A stretch of DNA of 64,000 bases from Streptomyces sp. GQFP (GTDB lineage Bacteria > Actinomycetota > Actinomycetes > Streptomycetales > Streptomycetaceae), in assembly GCF_021545335.1 (NCBI RefSeq), contig NZ_CP089312.1, positions 5,952,001 through 6,016,000 on the forward strand. Reading direction: 5' to 3'. Shown here piece after piece: positions 63,248-64,000 of this stretch. The notes beneath the pieces were generated by a model. It did not search any database and had not been told where the DNA came from. It saw only the letters and a program-made list of their open reading frames with translations. The translations under genes were made by a program, and so were the position numbers. The first letter of the stretch is position 1, and every line of letters begins with the position of its first letter.

Positions 63248-63570
63248 CCGACCAGGAACGTCCCCTGATCTACGGGTACATGCGCGTCCAGCGAAGCCAG
63301 ACCGACGAGGAGCTACTTGCCCTTGAGGACGGCCTTCGACTCTTCGCCGCCTCCGAGGGCTACCGCTACGCCACGACCTTTCAAGAGTTCACACCCGGCT
63401 GCAACCGGGAGTTCAAGTCGCTGATCGCGGAACTCAAGCGCGCCGGTGGCCACCATGTGGTCGTACCGACCATGGATCACCTCGCGCTTCATCCGCTGTT
63501 GCAGATTCACCTGCTCACCAAGCTGGAACTGGATGCAGGCGCTGAGGTCTTCGAGGTGATCTCCTCGTGA
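63244..63570 (+). CDS. Stand-alone resolvase-like domain lacking the catalytic serine (second copy)
   Basis: GTG overlaps the previous stop. 108 aa, begins LIYGYMRVQRSQTDEELLAL, so Q16 replaces the catalytic Ser. The LDRLxR block reads MDHLALHPLLQ, with both Arg lost. The shared start and length with the first copy suggest an old duplication. It overlaps the ATP-binding gene by 4 bp (GTGA), so three products are translationally coupled. Confidence 0.8.
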   Translation: MTDQERPLIYGYMRVQRSQTDEELLALEDGLRLFAASEGYRYATTFQEFTPGCNREFKSLIAELKRAGGHHVVVPTMDHLALHPLLQIHLLTKLELDAGAEVFEVISS

Positions 63571-64000
63571 CCGAAGAACAAGAGGTCCCGCCGAATCGCG
63601 ACTGGGTCTACACCAGCAGTTTGCAGCTGGCCGCCGTACCGTCGGCTGCCAGCTGCTCGCGCATGCTCGTCCGACTGACGCTGACGCGTTGGAATTTGGC
63701 CGACTACGTCGAGACGGCTGAACTGGTCATGTCGGAACTCGTCACCAACGCTGTGCAGGCGACGGGACTGACCGGCCCGGAACCGAAGTCGTGGGAAATC
63801 ACGGCGGAGCATGTCATCGGGGTGCAGCTCCGCGCCGTCGGTACGAGCCTGGTTCTGGATGTCTGGGACAGCAGCTCTGACGCTCCCGTGACGAGTAACC
63901 CCGGCGAAGACGCCGAAGGTGGGCGGGGTTTGCTGCTCATTGGGGCGATGGCCAAGCAGTGGGATGTTTTCTGCCCGCACGCCGGAGGGAAAATCGTGTG
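63567..64000 (+). CDS. RsbW/SpoIIAB-like ATP-binding protein (3' cut)
   Basis: GTG overlaps the previous stop; 144 codons visible, cut by the window end. The GHKL ATPase fold shows the N box ELVMSELVTNAVQA, the G1 box LVLDVWDSSS with the adenine-binding Asp, and the G2-like GGRGLLLIGAMAKQWDVF. Such Streptomyces proteins phosphorylate or sequester anti-anti-sigma factors. No sigma or antagonist gene is visible here. Confidence 0.88.
   Translation, partial: MTEEQEVPPNRDWVYTSSLQLAAVPSAASCSRMLVRLTLTRWNLADYVETAELVMSELVTNAVQATGLTGPEPKSWEITAEHVIGVQLRAVGTSLVLDVWDSSSDAPVTSNPGEDAEGGRGLLLIGAMAKQWDVFCPHAGGKIV

Overview
The window is high-GC DNA with the gene style of a Streptomyces or close relative. 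The evidence is the strong third-position G/C bias, frequent GTG starts, DUF397 and Scr1/DUF5753-type XRE regulators, rare TTA leucine codons in regulatory genes, a CebR-type box (TGGGAGCGCTCCCA), and several large Sec-exported proteins. No rRNA, tRNA, CRISPR array or complete transposase was found. All family names come from reading motifs by eye; no database search was run.

Layout. 0-6.6 kb: the end of an RTX-type repeat protein, a degenerate L,D-transpeptidase-like protein, a DUF2165 membrane protein, a 1158-aa STAND-like NTPase with TPRs, and an ADP-ribosylglycohydrolase-fold protein that has lost metal-binding residues. 6.6-14.3 kb: an FG-GAP repeat protein, a TRIC-type channel, an AraC regulator, a sodium/solute symporter, and a divergent SDR / unknown-gene pair sharing a palindromic operator. 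14.3-23.2 kb: DUF397 and XRE, GPP34, a very large D,D-carboxypeptidase, a polytopic membrane protein and glutathione peroxidase. 23.2-29.2 kb: an ArsR-type regulator divergent from an MFS-ABC pair, then a lipoprotein. 29.2-41.9 kb: a DNRLRE/FG-GAP secreted protein divergent from a 2755-aa Rhs polymorphic toxin (signal peptide, YD repeats, inserted ricin-type lectin, Hint domain, C-terminal toxin tip), whose last four bases overlap a candidate immunity gene.

41.9-48.6 kb: a mosaic of small regulatory genes. It holds a MarR-like/zinc-finger pair, an HD hydrolase, a SLOG (DprA-like Rossmann) protein in operon with a TPR-type regulator, three divergent overlapping genes for 87-, 61- and 49-aa proteins, a PPOX enzyme, a decayed glyoxalase, and a MarR/cupin pair with a tandem operator. 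48.6-55.1 kb: an archaeal-type AAA ATPase broken by one frameshift, an AraC remnant, a CebR-boxed GH5 mannanase with FnIII and CBM2, a Clp_N-domain protein and a beta-helix membrane protein. 55.2-60.8 kb: a visibly less GC-rich island with a Type III-like restriction-modification pair (mod-res, ATGA overlap). 60.8-64.0 kb: a 5-formyl-THF cyclo-ligase-like gene and an XRE-TPR regulator divergent from two stand-alone resolvase domains that have lost the catalytic serine, overlapping an RsbW-like ATP-binding gene cut by the window end.

A recurring theme is enzyme folds whose catalytic residues are replaced (L,D-transpeptidase-like, ADP-ribosylglycohydrolase-like, two resolvase-like). The best candidates for an undescribed system are the XRE / dead-resolvase pair / HATPase locus at 61.5-64.0 kb and the SLOG-regulator / three-microprotein locus at 43.3-46.5 kb.
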